Both the position numbers and the translations under genes were made by a program. The notes below the pieces were generated by a model. It was not told where the DNA came from and searched no databases. It was given only the letters and a program-made list of their open reading frames with translations. DNA of 64,000 nt from Lutibacter sp. (GTDB lineage Bacteria; Bacteroidota; Bacteroidia; Flavobacteriales; Flavobacteriaceae), in assembly GCA_002733665.1 (NCBI GenBank), contig NVWM01000027.1, forward strand, positions 62,001 to 126,000. The letters are read 5' to 3'. Positions 26,701-36,240 of this stretch are shown piece after piece; within the stretch, counting starts at the first letter, position 1; each line of letters starts with the position of its first letter.

Positions 26701-27858
26701 CTAAAGGACTTTTTTCAATGTTTTGTACCATCTTTCTGGTATTTCCTGCTCATTAGCATTCAAATAATCCTGATATGTACATGGTATTAACGAATGTCTT
26801 TCGTATTTATTATTATTAAAGTTGATTTCCATCCACCATCTTCCACTTTTATGACTCTTATAAAAGTTCAAAATTTCATCTTCTAATGGTACTATAAACT
26901 TCTGATATTTTTCTTTTGTTCCAAACGGATAATCATTTGTCCTGCAATTTACACCTTCTATAAAATACCAAATAGCTTGCGCTATTAACTGCGAAGTTTG
27001 TCTTTTATTGTCTAACTTATAATTAAATTCATAAATTCCAAAAGAACTCACCTTATCACTTATACCAGCATAACGTGAAATTGTACAAATATCCTCACCA
27101 TAAAAACCATTTGGTGTTGCATTATTATTTGCAGGAGCCTCGCTATTGCGTATTGCACTAATATCTATAGATACGATATCTGCATCACGAAGAATAGGTT
27201 CTACCAACTCCATTTTATTTACAACTTCACCTAATCTATATGCATCAAAAAACAAATCATTAATTAAATCTATTTCTTCCTGCGGATTGAAAAAAGTCTG
27301 ATAACCTATATTACTAAAATTAAATAAATTGTTTGGTTTTTCCATCACAATAGAACTCAAATATGATTGTGAAGTTACACCATCTTGAATACTTCCAAAG
27401 TCAAATTTATTATCAATAGATACAAGATTGACCATTTGTTCTAAACTATCATACGCACGATAATTAGCATACGTCAAATCTTGACCTCCACCAATAATAA
27501 TAGGAATAATGTTTTGTTTTAATAAACTCGAAAGTAATCCACTAACTGCAAAATAAGTGTCTTCTACAGTATTTCCTTGTGGAATATTACCTAAATCGGC
27601 AATTTTAGTTATCCAACTTCCAGGAAAAAGCTGATAAATTTGTTTTCTAATTTCGCTTAACCCTTGACCTGTTTCTTCATTATCTATAGCCTTACGTCCT
27701 TCCTCAACGCCAACAATAACAATACGCACTCCTTCTAAACTAGGCATGCCATTCTTAGTAGAATGAATGTCAATGTTATAGCCAAGCGTTTGATCTGGTT
27801 GCAGCATTAAATGTGCAAGTACAGCATCATCAACTGGTTGTAAATAATCAAAACTCAT
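26701..27858 (-). CDS. Arginase/formimidoylglutamase-fold protein lacking metal ligands
   Basis: The 385-residue product has the ureohydrolase fold, but the manganese site is altered. The expected GGGH is GGGQD (residues 123-127, His to Gln). The expected DAHxD is DNKFD (149-153, His to Lys). The DxD of the SIDxDxxDP motif is DIS (232-234, Asp to Ser). Catalysis of arginine or formimidoylglutamate hydrolysis is therefore doubtful, and a structural or binding role is more likely. It sits between topA (48 bp) and gldK (90 bp), all on the minus strand. A link to secretion is suggested only by position. Confidence 0.8.
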   Translation of the reverse strand: MSFDYLQPVDDAVLAHLMLQPDQTLGYNIDIHSTKNGMPSLEGVRIVIVGVEEGRKAIDNEETGQGLSEIRKQIYQLFPGSWITKIADLGNIPQGNTVEDTYFAVSGLLSSLLKQNIIPIIIGGGQDLTYANYRAYDSLEQMVNLVSIDNKFDFGSIQDGVTSQSYLSSIVMEKPNNLFNFSNIGYQTFFNPQEEIDLINDLFFDAYRLGEVVNKMELVEPILRDADIVSIDISAIRNSEAPANNNATPNGFYGEDICTISRYAGISDKVSSFGIYEFNYKLDNKRQTSQLIAQAIWYFIEGVNCRTNDYPFGTKEKYQKFIVPLEDEILNFYKSHKSGRWWMEINFNNNKYERHSLIPCTYQDYLNANEQEIPERWYKTLKKVL

Positions 27859-27906
27859 ACTGATTTGAGTCGTTTTGGGGGTTAAACAATAAGCGAATTT
27901 AATGAA

Positions 27907-30402
27907 TTATTTCTTTTTCGCTACTTTTTTCTTTGTTGTTTTCTTTTTCGCTTTCTTTTTTGGTGTCTTTTTTTCAATAATAGCCTGCACTTCTTCTAGC
28001 GTTAATTTATCGGCTTTTGTTGTTTTTGGCAACTCTATTTTTACTTTTCCTTTAATAATATTAAAACGTCCCCAACGAGCTTTTTCTACACGAATCCCTT
28101 CTTCTTCCCAATTGTGAATTACCTTATCAATCTCTTTCTGCTTCTTTGTTTCGATTAATTCTACAATATTATCAAAGGTTAAATTATCAAAATCATATTT
28201 CTTGTTTACATTAATAAACATACTATTCCATTTGATAAATGGTCCAAAACGACCAACACCTTTCTGAACTGGTAGATTTTCATATTCAGCAATTGGAGCA
28301 TCTGCCTTCTTTTTTGCCGCAATCAACTCTATAGCCCTATCTAAATCTACCGTCATAGGGTTTTCACCCTTTTCCAACGATACAAACATAGCGCCAAAAC
28401 GTACATAAGGTCCAAAACGACCGTTTGATACAATCACTTCTTCACTTTCGTAATTTCCAAGATTTTTTGGTAATAAAAATAATTCTAAAGCTTCTTCTAA
28501 TTTGATATTCCCTAAAGTTTGATCTCCTTGTAAACTTGCAAACTTCTTATCTTCATCTTCTCTATCTCCAATTTGAACCATTGCTCCAAATTTTCCTAAA
28601 CGTACTAAAACAGTTTTTCCTGTTTCTGGATGTTTTCCTAAAATACGTTCTCCTGATTCTCTTTCAGCATGCTCTTTTACATGCTCTACTGTTGAGTGGA
28701 AATTACCATAAAAATCTTTTATCATTTTTATCCAATCTTCTTTTCCGTCAGCAATATCATCAAAATCAGATTCTACTTTGGCTGTAAAACCATAGTCAAG
28801 AATATTGGCAAAATTGGTAACTAAAAAGTCATTTACAATATTCCCTATATCAGTTGGAACTAATTTTCCTTTATCTGAACCGACTTTTTCTGTCAAGTCT
28901 TTTGATGCTACAGCACCATCTTGTAGTTTTAATTGAATATATTCTCTTTCAACTCCTTCAACAGTTCCTTTTTCAACATATCCTCTACGTTGTACTGTAG
29001 AAATTGTTGGCGCATATGTTGATGGTCTTCCTATTCCTAATTCTTCTAACCTTTTTACTAATGACGCTTCTGTAAAACGTCCTTTTGGTCTTGTGTAGCG
29101 TTCGGTTGCTGTAATATAATTGTCATTTAATAATTCTCCAACAGACATTTGAGGTAACATTCCATCCTGTTCTTCATCTTCATTATCATTTCCTTCAAGA
29201 TATACTTTTAAAAATCCATCAAATTTAATAACCTCACCATTTGCAGTAAAAACTTTGTCATTCTTACTATTTTCAATCTTCAAGTTGGTACGTTCTAATT
29301 GTGCTTCACTCATTTGTGATGCAATTGTACGTTTCCAAATCAAACTATACAATCTGTCTTGATCATAATCTACCGAAACAGATTGGCGATCCATATTTGT
29401 AGGTCTAATCGCCTCGTGGGCTTCTTGTGCTCCTTTGGCTTTCGTTTTAAAATTTCTTGGATGACTATACTCTTCTCCATAAGAAGATGTTATTTCAATC
29501 TGAGCTGCATTCTTAGCATCTTCAGATAAATTCACACTATCAGTTCTCATATAAGTTATGAGTCCTGCTTCATATAAACGTTGAGCCATCATCATCGTTT
29601 TCGCTACAGGAAAGTATAATTTTCTTGATGCTTCTTGTTGCAATGTCGAAGTTGTAAATGGTGCTGCTGGAGATTTTTTTGCTGGTGTCTTTTTTAAATC
29701 TGAGACAGAAAAATCTGTTCCTTTACATGAGTTTAAAAACGCTTCTGCTTCTTGTTTTGTTTCGAAGTTCTTTGGAAGTTTTGCCTTAAACTTCTTTCCG
29801 CTTTTATTAGTGAATTCTGCATCAACTCTATATGATGCTTTTGGTTGAAATTCTAAAATTTCTCGCTCACGCTCAACAACTAATCTTACTGTAACTGACT
29901 GAACTCTACCTGCAGATAGGCCTCCTTTAACCTTACGCCACAAAACTGGTGATAATTCATAACCAACCAACCTATCTAAAACCCTTCTTGCTTGCTGTGC
30001 GTTTACTAAATTAAAATTTATCTCTCTTGGATTTTCAACTGCTTTTAAAATTGCTTTCTTTGTAATCTCATGAAAAACAATACGTTTAGTATTCTCTTCT
30101 TTTAGTTTTAGTTGCTCTGATAAATGCCATGCAATTGCCTCTCCTTCTCTATCCTCATCACTTGCTAACCAAACAGTATCTGCTTTTTTTGCTAATGCTT
30201 TTAACTTACTTACAACTGCTTTTTTATCGGTTGATACAATATAGTTTGGCATAAAATCGCCATCTACGTTGATTCCTAATTCTTTGGAAGGCAAATCTGC
30301 AATATGTCCAAAACTTGACTCTACTTGAAAGTCTTTTCCAAGAAATTTTTCTATCGTTTTTGCTTTTGCAGGTGACTCAACTATTACTAAATTCTTCGCC
30401 AT
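27907..30402 (-). CDS. topA: DNA topoisomerase I
   Basis: This 831-residue type IA topoisomerase relaxes negative supercoils. The Toprim domain begins LVIVESPAKAKTIEKFLG and has the DEDREGEAIAWHL motif. The catalytic tyrosine lies in GLITYMRTDSVNLS near residue 300. Instead of zinc fingers, the C-terminal part has repeats of the TopA C-terminal type (LGKHPETGKTVLVRLGKFG, SNGRFGPYVRFG, GVGRFGPFIKW). The last 20 residues are almost all lysine, with KTTKKK repeats that probably bind DNA. Confidence 0.96.
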   Translation of the reverse strand: MAKNLVIVESPAKAKTIEKFLGKDFQVESSFGHIADLPSKELGINVDGDFMPNYIVSTDKKAVVSKLKALAKKADTVWLASDEDREGEAIAWHLSEQLKLKEENTKRIVFHEITKKAILKAVENPREINFNLVNAQQARRVLDRLVGYELSPVLWRKVKGGLSAGRVQSVTVRLVVEREREILEFQPKASYRVDAEFTNKSGKKFKAKLPKNFETKQEAEAFLNSCKGTDFSVSDLKKTPAKKSPAAPFTTSTLQQEASRKLYFPVAKTMMMAQRLYEAGLITYMRTDSVNLSEDAKNAAQIEITSSYGEEYSHPRNFKTKAKGAQEAHEAIRPTNMDRQSVSVDYDQDRLYSLIWKRTIASQMSEAQLERTNLKIENSKNDKVFTANGEVIKFDGFLKVYLEGNDNEDEEQDGMLPQMSVGELLNDNYITATERYTRPKGRFTEASLVKRLEELGIGRPSTYAPTISTVQRRGYVEKGTVEGVEREYIQLKLQDGAVASKDLTEKVGSDKGKLVPTDIGNIVNDFLVTNFANILDYGFTAKVESDFDDIADGKEDWIKMIKDFYGNFHSTVEHVKEHAERESGERILGKHPETGKTVLVRLGKFGAMVQIGDREDEDKKFASLQGDQTLGNIKLEEALELFLLPKNLGNYESEEVIVSNGRFGPYVRFGAMFVSLEKGENPMTVDLDRAIELIAAKKKADAPIAEYENLPVQKGVGRFGPFIKWNSMFINVNKKYDFDNLTFDNIVELIETKKQKEIDKVIHNWEEEGIRVEKARWGRFNIIKGKVKIELPKTTKADKLTLEEVQAIIEKKTPKKKAKKKTTKKKVAKKK

Positions 30403-30457
30403 ATATCTTTATTGTTTAAAAAAATACACCTTAATATATAAAGGCAATTTTCGATTG

Positions 30458-30487
30458 CAAAAGTATACAGATTTTTTTAAATTCAAA
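30458..30487 (-). promoter_or_regulatory. Complete Bacteroidota promoter for topA
   Basis: On the minus strand TTTG (30487-30484), an 18-bp spacer and TACTTTTG (30465-30458) fit both boxes of the consensus. The predicted start of transcription is about 50 bp before the topA ATG. Confidence 0.7.
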
Positions 30488-30537
30488 TTTTTTGATTGAT
30501 TATTTGTAAAAACACCCTTCAAAACAACCCAAAATAT

Positions 30538-30545
30538 TATATTTG
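30538..30545 (+). promoter_or_regulatory. Bacteroidota -7 element for the membrane AraC gene
   Basis: TATATTTG lies 46 bp before the ATG at 30592. No -33 match was found at the proper spacing. Confidence 0.45.
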
Positions 30546-30591
30546 AATGTTGACTTTAACCAGTTTAAAGTTTCAATATAACTTACCCTAA

Positions 30592-31746
30592 ATGAATAAA
30601 GAATTGCTAAATTTTTTACTTATAAGTGGCTCAGTACAAGGCATACTATTTGTTTTGTTTACGACTATTGTGAAGAAAAAGATTGATAAACCAATTTTGT
30701 TTCTAAGCGGAACTGTTGTTTTTATCTCGCTGAATAATCTTCAAGCATGGATCATAGAAAAAAGTTATTTAGTGCCAATTTCTTTCATCAAACATCTTGA
30801 AGTGCCATGGCACATGCTTATTGTGCCGTTTTTTTATTCATTTCTGATTTATTATTTACGATTAAATAAGACATTTAAACCTTTTGTAACACTTACGCTC
30901 TTCATTTTTGCTCTCGAAGTTGTTGTGATGTCAATCATAATAATGAGTATCTACAATAACTCCATAGATATATCAATATTAAAAAAATATATTCAAGGAA
31001 TTGAAATGGTTAACGCATCTTACACAATATTTATTTTTATAAAAGCTGCACTTATCATTTTTAAACCAAAAGACGATTACAATTACATGTTATCTTTTGA
31101 CAATATGCGTTGGCTGAAACAATTCATTATTTTCGGTGTTTTAGTAATTGTCTTATGGATTATTGGTATTGTTTTAAACGCCTATGTGATTGATAATTCT
31201 GAACGTTTCACCTATTATCCTTTACGGTTAAGCAGTTCTTTACTTATTTATTGGATAGGATATCAAGGACTGATTCGTTTTAATCTAACTGAAGAGCGAA
31301 TTTCTTTGAGGAGAGAGTTTACAAAAGAAAATAATTCGATAAAAATTGAAGAAAAGATAAGTCAAAGGAATAAAGAATATTCATCTACAGAAGATGAAAC
31401 TATAAAGAAAACCTTTGCGAAAATCGAAAAGCATATTTTAGAAAATCAATTATTTACTGATTCTTATTTAAGTTTAAATTCTATAAGTGATGAACTAGAA
31501 ATAAACAAAAACCTTCTTTCAAAATCAATAAATTGGTGTAGTGGATTGAATTTTTCTGATTACATCAACAACTTTAGAGTACAGTTGTCTAAGAAACTGC
31601 TGACGGATGAAAAGTACTCGAAATACACAATTACCTCTATAGGTTTGGAATGTGGTTTCAACTCTAAATCAACCTTTTACACTTCTTTCAATAAGTTTGT
31701 CGGAATGACGCCTTTGGAATACAAGAGTCAGAAAACAATAATATAG
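30592..31746 (+). CDS. AraC-family regulator with a seven-helix membrane domain
   Basis: The product has 384 residues. Residues 1 to about 230 hold seven hydrophobic segments, and the C-terminal 110 are an AraC/XylS double helix-turn-helix (LSLNSISDELEINKNLLSKS, ITSIGLECGFNSKSTFYTSF, VGMTPLEYKSQK). The regulator is thus likely bound to the inner membrane and reads a membrane or envelope signal. Such proteins are common in Bacteroidota but their ligands are mostly unknown. The stop is followed by a hairpin terminator (31771-31818). Confidence 0.85.
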   Translation: MNKELLNFLLISGSVQGILFVLFTTIVKKKIDKPILFLSGTVVFISLNNLQAWIIEKSYLVPISFIKHLEVPWHMLIVPFFYSFLIYYLRLNKTFKPFVTLTLFIFALEVVVMSIIIMSIYNNSIDISILKKYIQGIEMVNASYTIFIFIKAALIIFKPKDDYNYMLSFDNMRWLKQFIIFGVLVIVLWIIGIVLNAYVIDNSERFTYYPLRLSSSLLIYWIGYQGLIRFNLTEERISLRREFTKENNSIKIEEKISQRNKEYSSTEDETIKKTFAKIEKHILENQLFTDSYLSLNSISDELEINKNLLSKSINWCSGLNFSDYINNFRVQLSKKLLTDEKYSKYTITSIGLECGFNSKSTFYTSFNKFVGMTPLEYKSQKTII

Positions 31747-31770
31747 TTTTAATAACATCATTTTAAAGAT

Positions 31771-31818
31771 GAATGTGTCCGAATTTATACCAAAAGTATG
31801 ATTTCGGACACTTTTTTT
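31771..31818 (+). terminator. Terminator after the AraC gene, first copy of a 39-bp duplication
   Basis: GTGTCCGAA ... TTCGGACAC with the inner pair ATAC/GTAT forms a long stem, then a run of T residues. A 39-bp copy with two mismatches lies at 32272-32310. Confidence 0.85.
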
Positions 31819-31861
31819 TAGATTGATTTGTAGGTTTGATGTATAATTAAAACTGCATATT

Positions 31862-32269
31862 ATGAGAAAAATAAAAAACCAATTTAAGATAATAATTTTA
31901 TTATTTACATCAATAATTTTAATGCAAAGTTGCCGAGTATACAAGAAAGAATCGGTAACATTAGAAAATGCAGTCAAAGAACAAAAGCGAGTTAAAATTA
32001 TTACAAATGACAATAAAAAATATAAATTCAAACGAGTAACTTATGAAGATGGTCTTTTCTATGGTATCAATAAGAAAAAAGGAAAAGAAATTAAAACTCA
32101 ATTAAACATTGATGATCTAAAAAAAGTAAGGCTTCACAATAAAACAATGTCGATAATTTATAGCACACTATTATCATTAATTTCAGCATCTGGAATTGCG
32201 TTAATTATTGCTCTATCATCTTTTGATCTTGATATTGAGTTAGAAGGCCCTATACTGCTTCCAAATTAA
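31862..32269 (+). CDS. Small lipoprotein or membrane-anchored protein of unknown function
   Basis: This 135-residue protein has a lipoprotein signal (ILLFTSIILMQSCRVYKK). The middle part (KIITNDNKKYKFKRVTYEDG ... LNIDDLKKVRL) reads like a small beta domain, and a second hydrophobic segment (IIYSTLLSLISASGIALIIA) lies near the C-terminus. No family is recognised. The gene lies exactly between two copies of a terminator-like sequence. Confidence 0.55.
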   Translation: MRKIKNQFKIIILLFTSIILMQSCRVYKKESVTLENAVKEQKRVKIITNDNKKYKFKRVTYEDGLFYGINKKKGKEIKTQLNIDDLKKVRLHNKTMSIIYSTLLSLISASGIALIIALSSFDLDIELEGPILLPN

Positions 32270-32271
32270 TT

Positions 32272-32310
32272 GAATGTGTCCGAATTTATACCAAGCGTAT
32301 GATTTCGGAC
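32272..32310 (+). repeat. Second copy of the 39-bp terminator duplication
   Basis: GAATGTGTCCGAATTTATAC followed by CAAGCGTATGATTTCGGAC differs from 31771-31809 at two positions only. The last stem base pairs and the T-run are lost, so this copy probably terminates poorly. Confidence 0.85.
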
Positions 32311-32385
32311 TCCTAAAAACTAAGAATCATTTACTTTTAACAAAAAATATACGATTACACAGTTTAACTATTAAACAATTTTAAA

Positions 32386-33015
32386 ATGAAACAAACACTT
32401 TTTAAACACAAGTACACATTATTACTTTTTACACTGCTATTTACACTACTAAGTTGTAGTAAAGACGACGACGACACATTTACACCAACCTTACCAGAGG
32501 CAACCCAAACAGGAGAAAACACCTTTGGTTGCTATATAGACGGTAATTTACTAACACCTCGTGATGGCTCAGGAACTTTTAATAATCCTGATGTAGGAAT
32601 GAAAGAAATTGTATTAGGAACTTCTCCAAATTACGATTATAATGAAATACGAGTACGAGATTTTAAAAGTGGAAATGGAGGGATTATAAAAATCCATTTC
32701 ATTGACTTACATCAAAATGGAGAAGGAACTTTTACGATTAATAAAAGTAATTGTGAAGATGGTATAGATGCAAATAATAATATCAATATAACCTGTAGAT
32801 GGTTAGACGAAACCACACAAACCTATAAATGGTATTGTTCTATAGAAAATGGAGGTGTATTGTCTATAACTAAATATGATTTTAATAACAAAATTTATTC
32901 AGGAACTTTTAGTTGCACAATGCAAAATAGAGATGATTCAAATGATACTATAGAAATAACGCAAGGTCGTTTTGATATCAAATGGAATACATTAATTTAC
33001 GCTAATTTCCCTTAA
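32386..33015 (+). CDS. Secreted lipoprotein of unknown function
   Basis: This 209-residue protein has a lipoprotein signal ending LLFTLLSCSKDDDD, with an acidic start to the mature part typical of Bacteroidota. The mature domain begins GENTFGCYIDGNLLTPRDGS, a pattern found in short beta-rich lipoproteins of this phylum. Four cysteines (FGCYID, KSNCED, ITCRW, WYCSIE) and FSCTMQ could form disulfides. The function is unknown. A hairpin follows. Confidence 0.6.
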   Translation: MKQTLFKHKYTLLLFTLLFTLLSCSKDDDDTFTPTLPEATQTGENTFGCYIDGNLLTPRDGSGTFNNPDVGMKEIVLGTSPNYDYNEIRVRDFKSGNGGIIKIHFIDLHQNGEGTFTINKSNCEDGIDANNNINITCRWLDETTQTYKWYCSIENGGVLSITKYDFNNKIYSGTFSCTMQNRDDSNDTIEITQGRFDIKWNTLIYANFP

Positions 33016-33021
33016 AATAAA

Positions 33022-33045
33022 AGGGAGTTACGCCAATAACTCCCT
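33022..33045 (+). terminator. Hairpin after the 32386 gene
   Basis: AGGGAGTTA (33022-33030) pairs with TAACTCCCT (33037-33045) around a 6-nt loop. The following sequence is AT-rich without a strong T-run. Confidence 0.6.
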
Positions 33046-33116
33046 AATTAATAAACAATTTAATACCAACTATTTATTAACACGTGCTGTAAACAGCACA
33101 TAAACATTTCAAAATT

Positions 33117-36071
33117 ATGAAAAGATTATTACTATCTATGTGTTTTTCGATTCTTTTAACACAAGTACATGCTCAAAAAGAATCACAAGAGTCAAAAATA
33201 AGTATTGACAGCATGCTTGTCAATATTGACAAATCAACATTTACTTCAGGCATACTCTATGATAGGGTTACTGATTGGGCAGCATTAGCCTCTTTTAATG
33301 ATGATGCTAAAAATGTATCAAATAGCAAACATTTTGAACAAGCATTGCATGAATTGTATAAGGCTTCTAACCAACAAAAGTTCATTTATTATAAAGACCT
33401 GCGAAAAAAATATACCAAGAATAAGCAGCAAGGCGTTGTAGATATAGGCATACTCAATGCGAGTTTTCACCAACTCAATTACAACCAAGAAAATGAAAGT
33501 AAGGGAGGGTTGCTTAAAAAAGGAGCCAAATTTGAAAGCATCAAAGGGAAGTCACCTTTTGTAGAGAAGCATTTGTTTTTAGTCTCGCCATTAAGAGGTT
33601 ATATAAAAGGACAAACAATTACCTATAAGTTTAACGATTCGTTTTTGTTTGATGTAGCAACGACAAAAAAAATAGTTTCACTAACGGTAGATTTTGATAC
33701 CAACAAGAAATATGCGATCTATAAAAATGGTGTTTTTACAACTAAAACCATTCAAATAGATTATACAAAAAGTGGTTATAAAACACTGGCATCTACTGTT
33801 GTTTATGCTGATAGTACACAGCAAACAACCAAAGCGAAACTACACGTGAAAGTACTGGATGCAACAATGATGAGAGATCCTATTGTTGATGGTACTAAAG
33901 ACAGTATTCATGATTCTACAATAGCATTTCAAGGGTATAGTTATGACGAAAATGAAACTACACCTATTTATGGAAAGTTAGAATACCGAATTTTTTATCA
34001 TAAAGATAGCAATGGTGCGTATGAACGTAGGTTGTTAAAACCAATTGTGATTATTGATGGTTTTGATCCCGGAGATTTGCGTAAAATTCAAGATGTTGAT
34101 AACAATAATCCGAACATTTCAGATGAAGACCATGATTCTATTGAAGAAATGATGGAATATGTAGATTCTGAAAATCGAAGACATTATATAATTGAAGAAT
34201 TAAGAAAACCTGAAAATGGAGGCTATGATGTGATCATCATAAACCATCCAAACTATACAAGAGGTGCAAAAACCATCAACGGCGGCGCAGATTATATAGA
34301 GCGTAATGGGAGAGCACATGCAAGTTTTTACAAAGAATTGAATGCTACTATTTTGGCAAATGGCAGTAGTGAAGAGTTGGTCATTGTTGGGCCAAGTATG
34401 GGTGGTCAAGTGAGTCGGTATGCCTTAGCGTATATGGAGCAAAAATATGAAGAAACAAATGATGTGCAATGGCAACATCATGTGAGGTTGTGGGTAAGTA
34501 TAGACAGTCCGCATTTGGGTGCTAATGTACCTTTGGGTACTCAGTCATTACTTAATATGGCTGCAGAAACAGGTGTTGTTGAAGCTATTGGTTTTGTTGA
34601 AGGTTTATTGGGTTCTCCAGCAGCAAAACAACAATTGATAGAGCAATATAATGGCTATAGTGGTAGTAATCTAAAACAAGACCATTTAAATGCAAAAACT
34701 ATTTCACAAGGGTATTCCGAAAATAGAGGAAGTCAATTTTTTATTGATTTTTATGATAATTTATATGCTAATGGATTGGATAATAGTAGAGGATATCCTC
34801 AAAATTTACGAAAAATTGCAATAGCAAATGGTTCAATAACTGGAAGTAAAAAGTATAAAAACCCATTTAAGTCAAATTGGTACACGTTAAATGAAAATAA
34901 TGGTTTAAGAGATGATACTTATCCAGATAGTAAGGAAAAAGTATTAGATATTACAGGTGTGAAAGTTGTTTTAGGGCCTCGGATAATAGGAGCAAGATTA
35001 CATTCGTATGCTATGCCAGAATTTAGTGGTTCTGGATTATTAGCAAGGTTTTATAAATTAAAATTAGCGTGGGCGATTCCAATAGTTTCTACTTATGATA
35101 AGCATTTGTTTGTTACCAATAATAACTCAAGAGGTAATATGGATAATGTTTCTGGAGGATGGTTTGCAACGCAACAGCAAGTAGCAAAAACAACAATTGA
35201 AAATATGCCAAGCGTATTATCATGGTATGAGTTAAGAAAGATAAGTCATGCCAATTCTTTTATTGCAACACCAAGTTCCTTAGGTTTTAAAAATCCAGAT
35301 TTTAAATGGGGAGAACCTATAGATACAAATTTATTGTGTGATGATGAAATACCATTTGACACTTTTTTTGCGCCAAAAGATAATGAAAGACATACTTCTT
35401 TTACAGAGACAAGTGTAAATTGGTTGTTTGAAGAATTGGCAGGAAATGAACAGTCAATTCCAAATTATACAAACCCAACTATAACAGGAGATCCTGAAGT
35501 CTATACTGGTCAAACAGTTACATATACAATCCCAAAAGTAGCAAAAGCAACATCATATACATGGGATTTAGACTTTAATTACAATACTATAAATTATACA
35601 CCTTGGAGCATCATAAGTGGTCAAGGTACAACAAGTATTACTGTAAGTGCAGGTTCTCCAATAATTGGATATATATCTTGTAGACCAAAAAATTCGTGCG
35701 GAACCGGTCAATTGAGTTACAAAGCCGTAAGAAGTTATAATTCTGTAGGTGATGGTGATGGAGGAGATGATGACCCTTGTGATAACAATTATAAATTATC
35801 AATATCTCCAAATCCAAATAAAGGAGGTGTTTTGACACTTACACTTGCGCCAGATTATCCAACAGACCCTTGTGATGATATTAACCCTTTTAAACAACAA
35901 ATAAAAAATACAGTAGAAATTTATGATATTTACGGTAGTAAAAAATATAGTGGAATTTACAACTCAAATGAAATTTTCATTACAGGTTTACGTTTAAAAA
36001 TGGGAGTGTATGTTGTGCATCTTACGACTGCAAATGGGGTTAAAAAAGAAAAAAAGTTGATGATAGAGTAG
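33117..36071 (+). CDS. Large secreted alpha/beta hydrolase (PGAP1/lipase-like) with type IX sorting domain
   Basis: This 984-residue protein has a signal peptide ending LTQVHAQKES. A hydrolase domain lies near residues 300-500: KPIVIIDGFDPGDLRK (strand plus oxyanion region), VIVGPSMGGQVSRYALAYME (nucleophile elbow GPSMGG) and LWVSIDSPHLGANVP. This resembles PGAP1-like and lipase-like esterases. A PKD/Ig-like segment (VYTGQTVTYTIPKVAKATSY) precedes the C-terminal sorting domain (ISPNPNKGGVLTLTL ... IYDIYGSKKYSG ... MGVYVVHLTTANG). The substrate is unknown; a lipid or ester polymer outside the cell is likely. Confidence 0.78.
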   Translation: MKRLLLSMCFSILLTQVHAQKESQESKISIDSMLVNIDKSTFTSGILYDRVTDWAALASFNDDAKNVSNSKHFEQALHELYKASNQQKFIYYKDLRKKYTKNKQQGVVDIGILNASFHQLNYNQENESKGGLLKKGAKFESIKGKSPFVEKHLFLVSPLRGYIKGQTITYKFNDSFLFDVATTKKIVSLTVDFDTNKKYAIYKNGVFTTKTIQIDYTKSGYKTLASTVVYADSTQQTTKAKLHVKVLDATMMRDPIVDGTKDSIHDSTIAFQGYSYDENETTPIYGKLEYRIFYHKDSNGAYERRLLKPIVIIDGFDPGDLRKIQDVDNNNPNISDEDHDSIEEMMEYVDSENRRHYIIEELRKPENGGYDVIIINHPNYTRGAKTINGGADYIERNGRAHASFYKELNATILANGSSEELVIVGPSMGGQVSRYALAYMEQKYEETNDVQWQHHVRLWVSIDSPHLGANVPLGTQSLLNMAAETGVVEAIGFVEGLLGSPAAKQQLIEQYNGYSGSNLKQDHLNAKTISQGYSENRGSQFFIDFYDNLYANGLDNSRGYPQNLRKIAIANGSITGSKKYKNPFKSNWYTLNENNGLRDDTYPDSKEKVLDITGVKVVLGPRIIGARLHSYAMPEFSGSGLLARFYKLKLAWAIPIVSTYDKHLFVTNNNSRGNMDNVSGGWFATQQQVAKTTIENMPSVLSWYELRKISHANSFIATPSSLGFKNPDFKWGEPIDTNLLCDDEIPFDTFFAPKDNERHTSFTETSVNWLFEELAGNEQSIPNYTNPTITGDPEVYTGQTVTYTIPKVAKATSYTWDLDFNYNTINYTPWSIISGQGTTSITVSAGSPIIGYISCRPKNSCGTGQLSYKAVRSYNSVGDGDGGDDDPCDNNYKLSISPNPNKGGVLTLTLAPDYPTDPCDDINPFKQQIKNTVEIYDIYGSKKYSGIYNSNEIFITGLRLKMGVYVVHLTTANGVKKEKKLMIE

Positions 36072-36090
36072 AAACAAGAAGAATGAAAAT

Positions 36091-36138
36091 AAGAAAGAGG
36101 TAGTTCGAAAAGTTAGACTTTTTAGGCTATCTCTTTTC
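36091..36138 (+). terminator. Weak hairpin after the large hydrolase
   Basis: AAGAAAGAGGTAG (36091-36103) pairs imperfectly with CTATCTCTTTTCT, and an inner hairpin AAAAGT/ACTTTT lies at 36108-36122. Confidence 0.4.
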
Positions 36139-36188
36139 TGATTCAACCAAATTATTTAACTCAAATCAACCTGTTAATTTTCTGCCAA

Positions 36189-36223
36189 TTTGTCATATTT
36201 TTAGATTTTTGGTTGTATCTTTG
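36189..36223 (+). promoter_or_regulatory. Candidate promoter for miaB
   Basis: TTTG (36189-36192) and TATCTTTG (36216-36223) are separated by 23 bp, slightly wide for the Bacteroidota consensus. The ATG follows 18 bp later. Confidence 0.5.
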
Positions 36224-36240
36224 CATTCCAATTTTGAGAT

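Noticed and set aside
31669-32031. 120-codon minus-strand frame across the AraC end and terminator
   Set aside because: It runs over the terminator hairpin and is antisense to two better genes.
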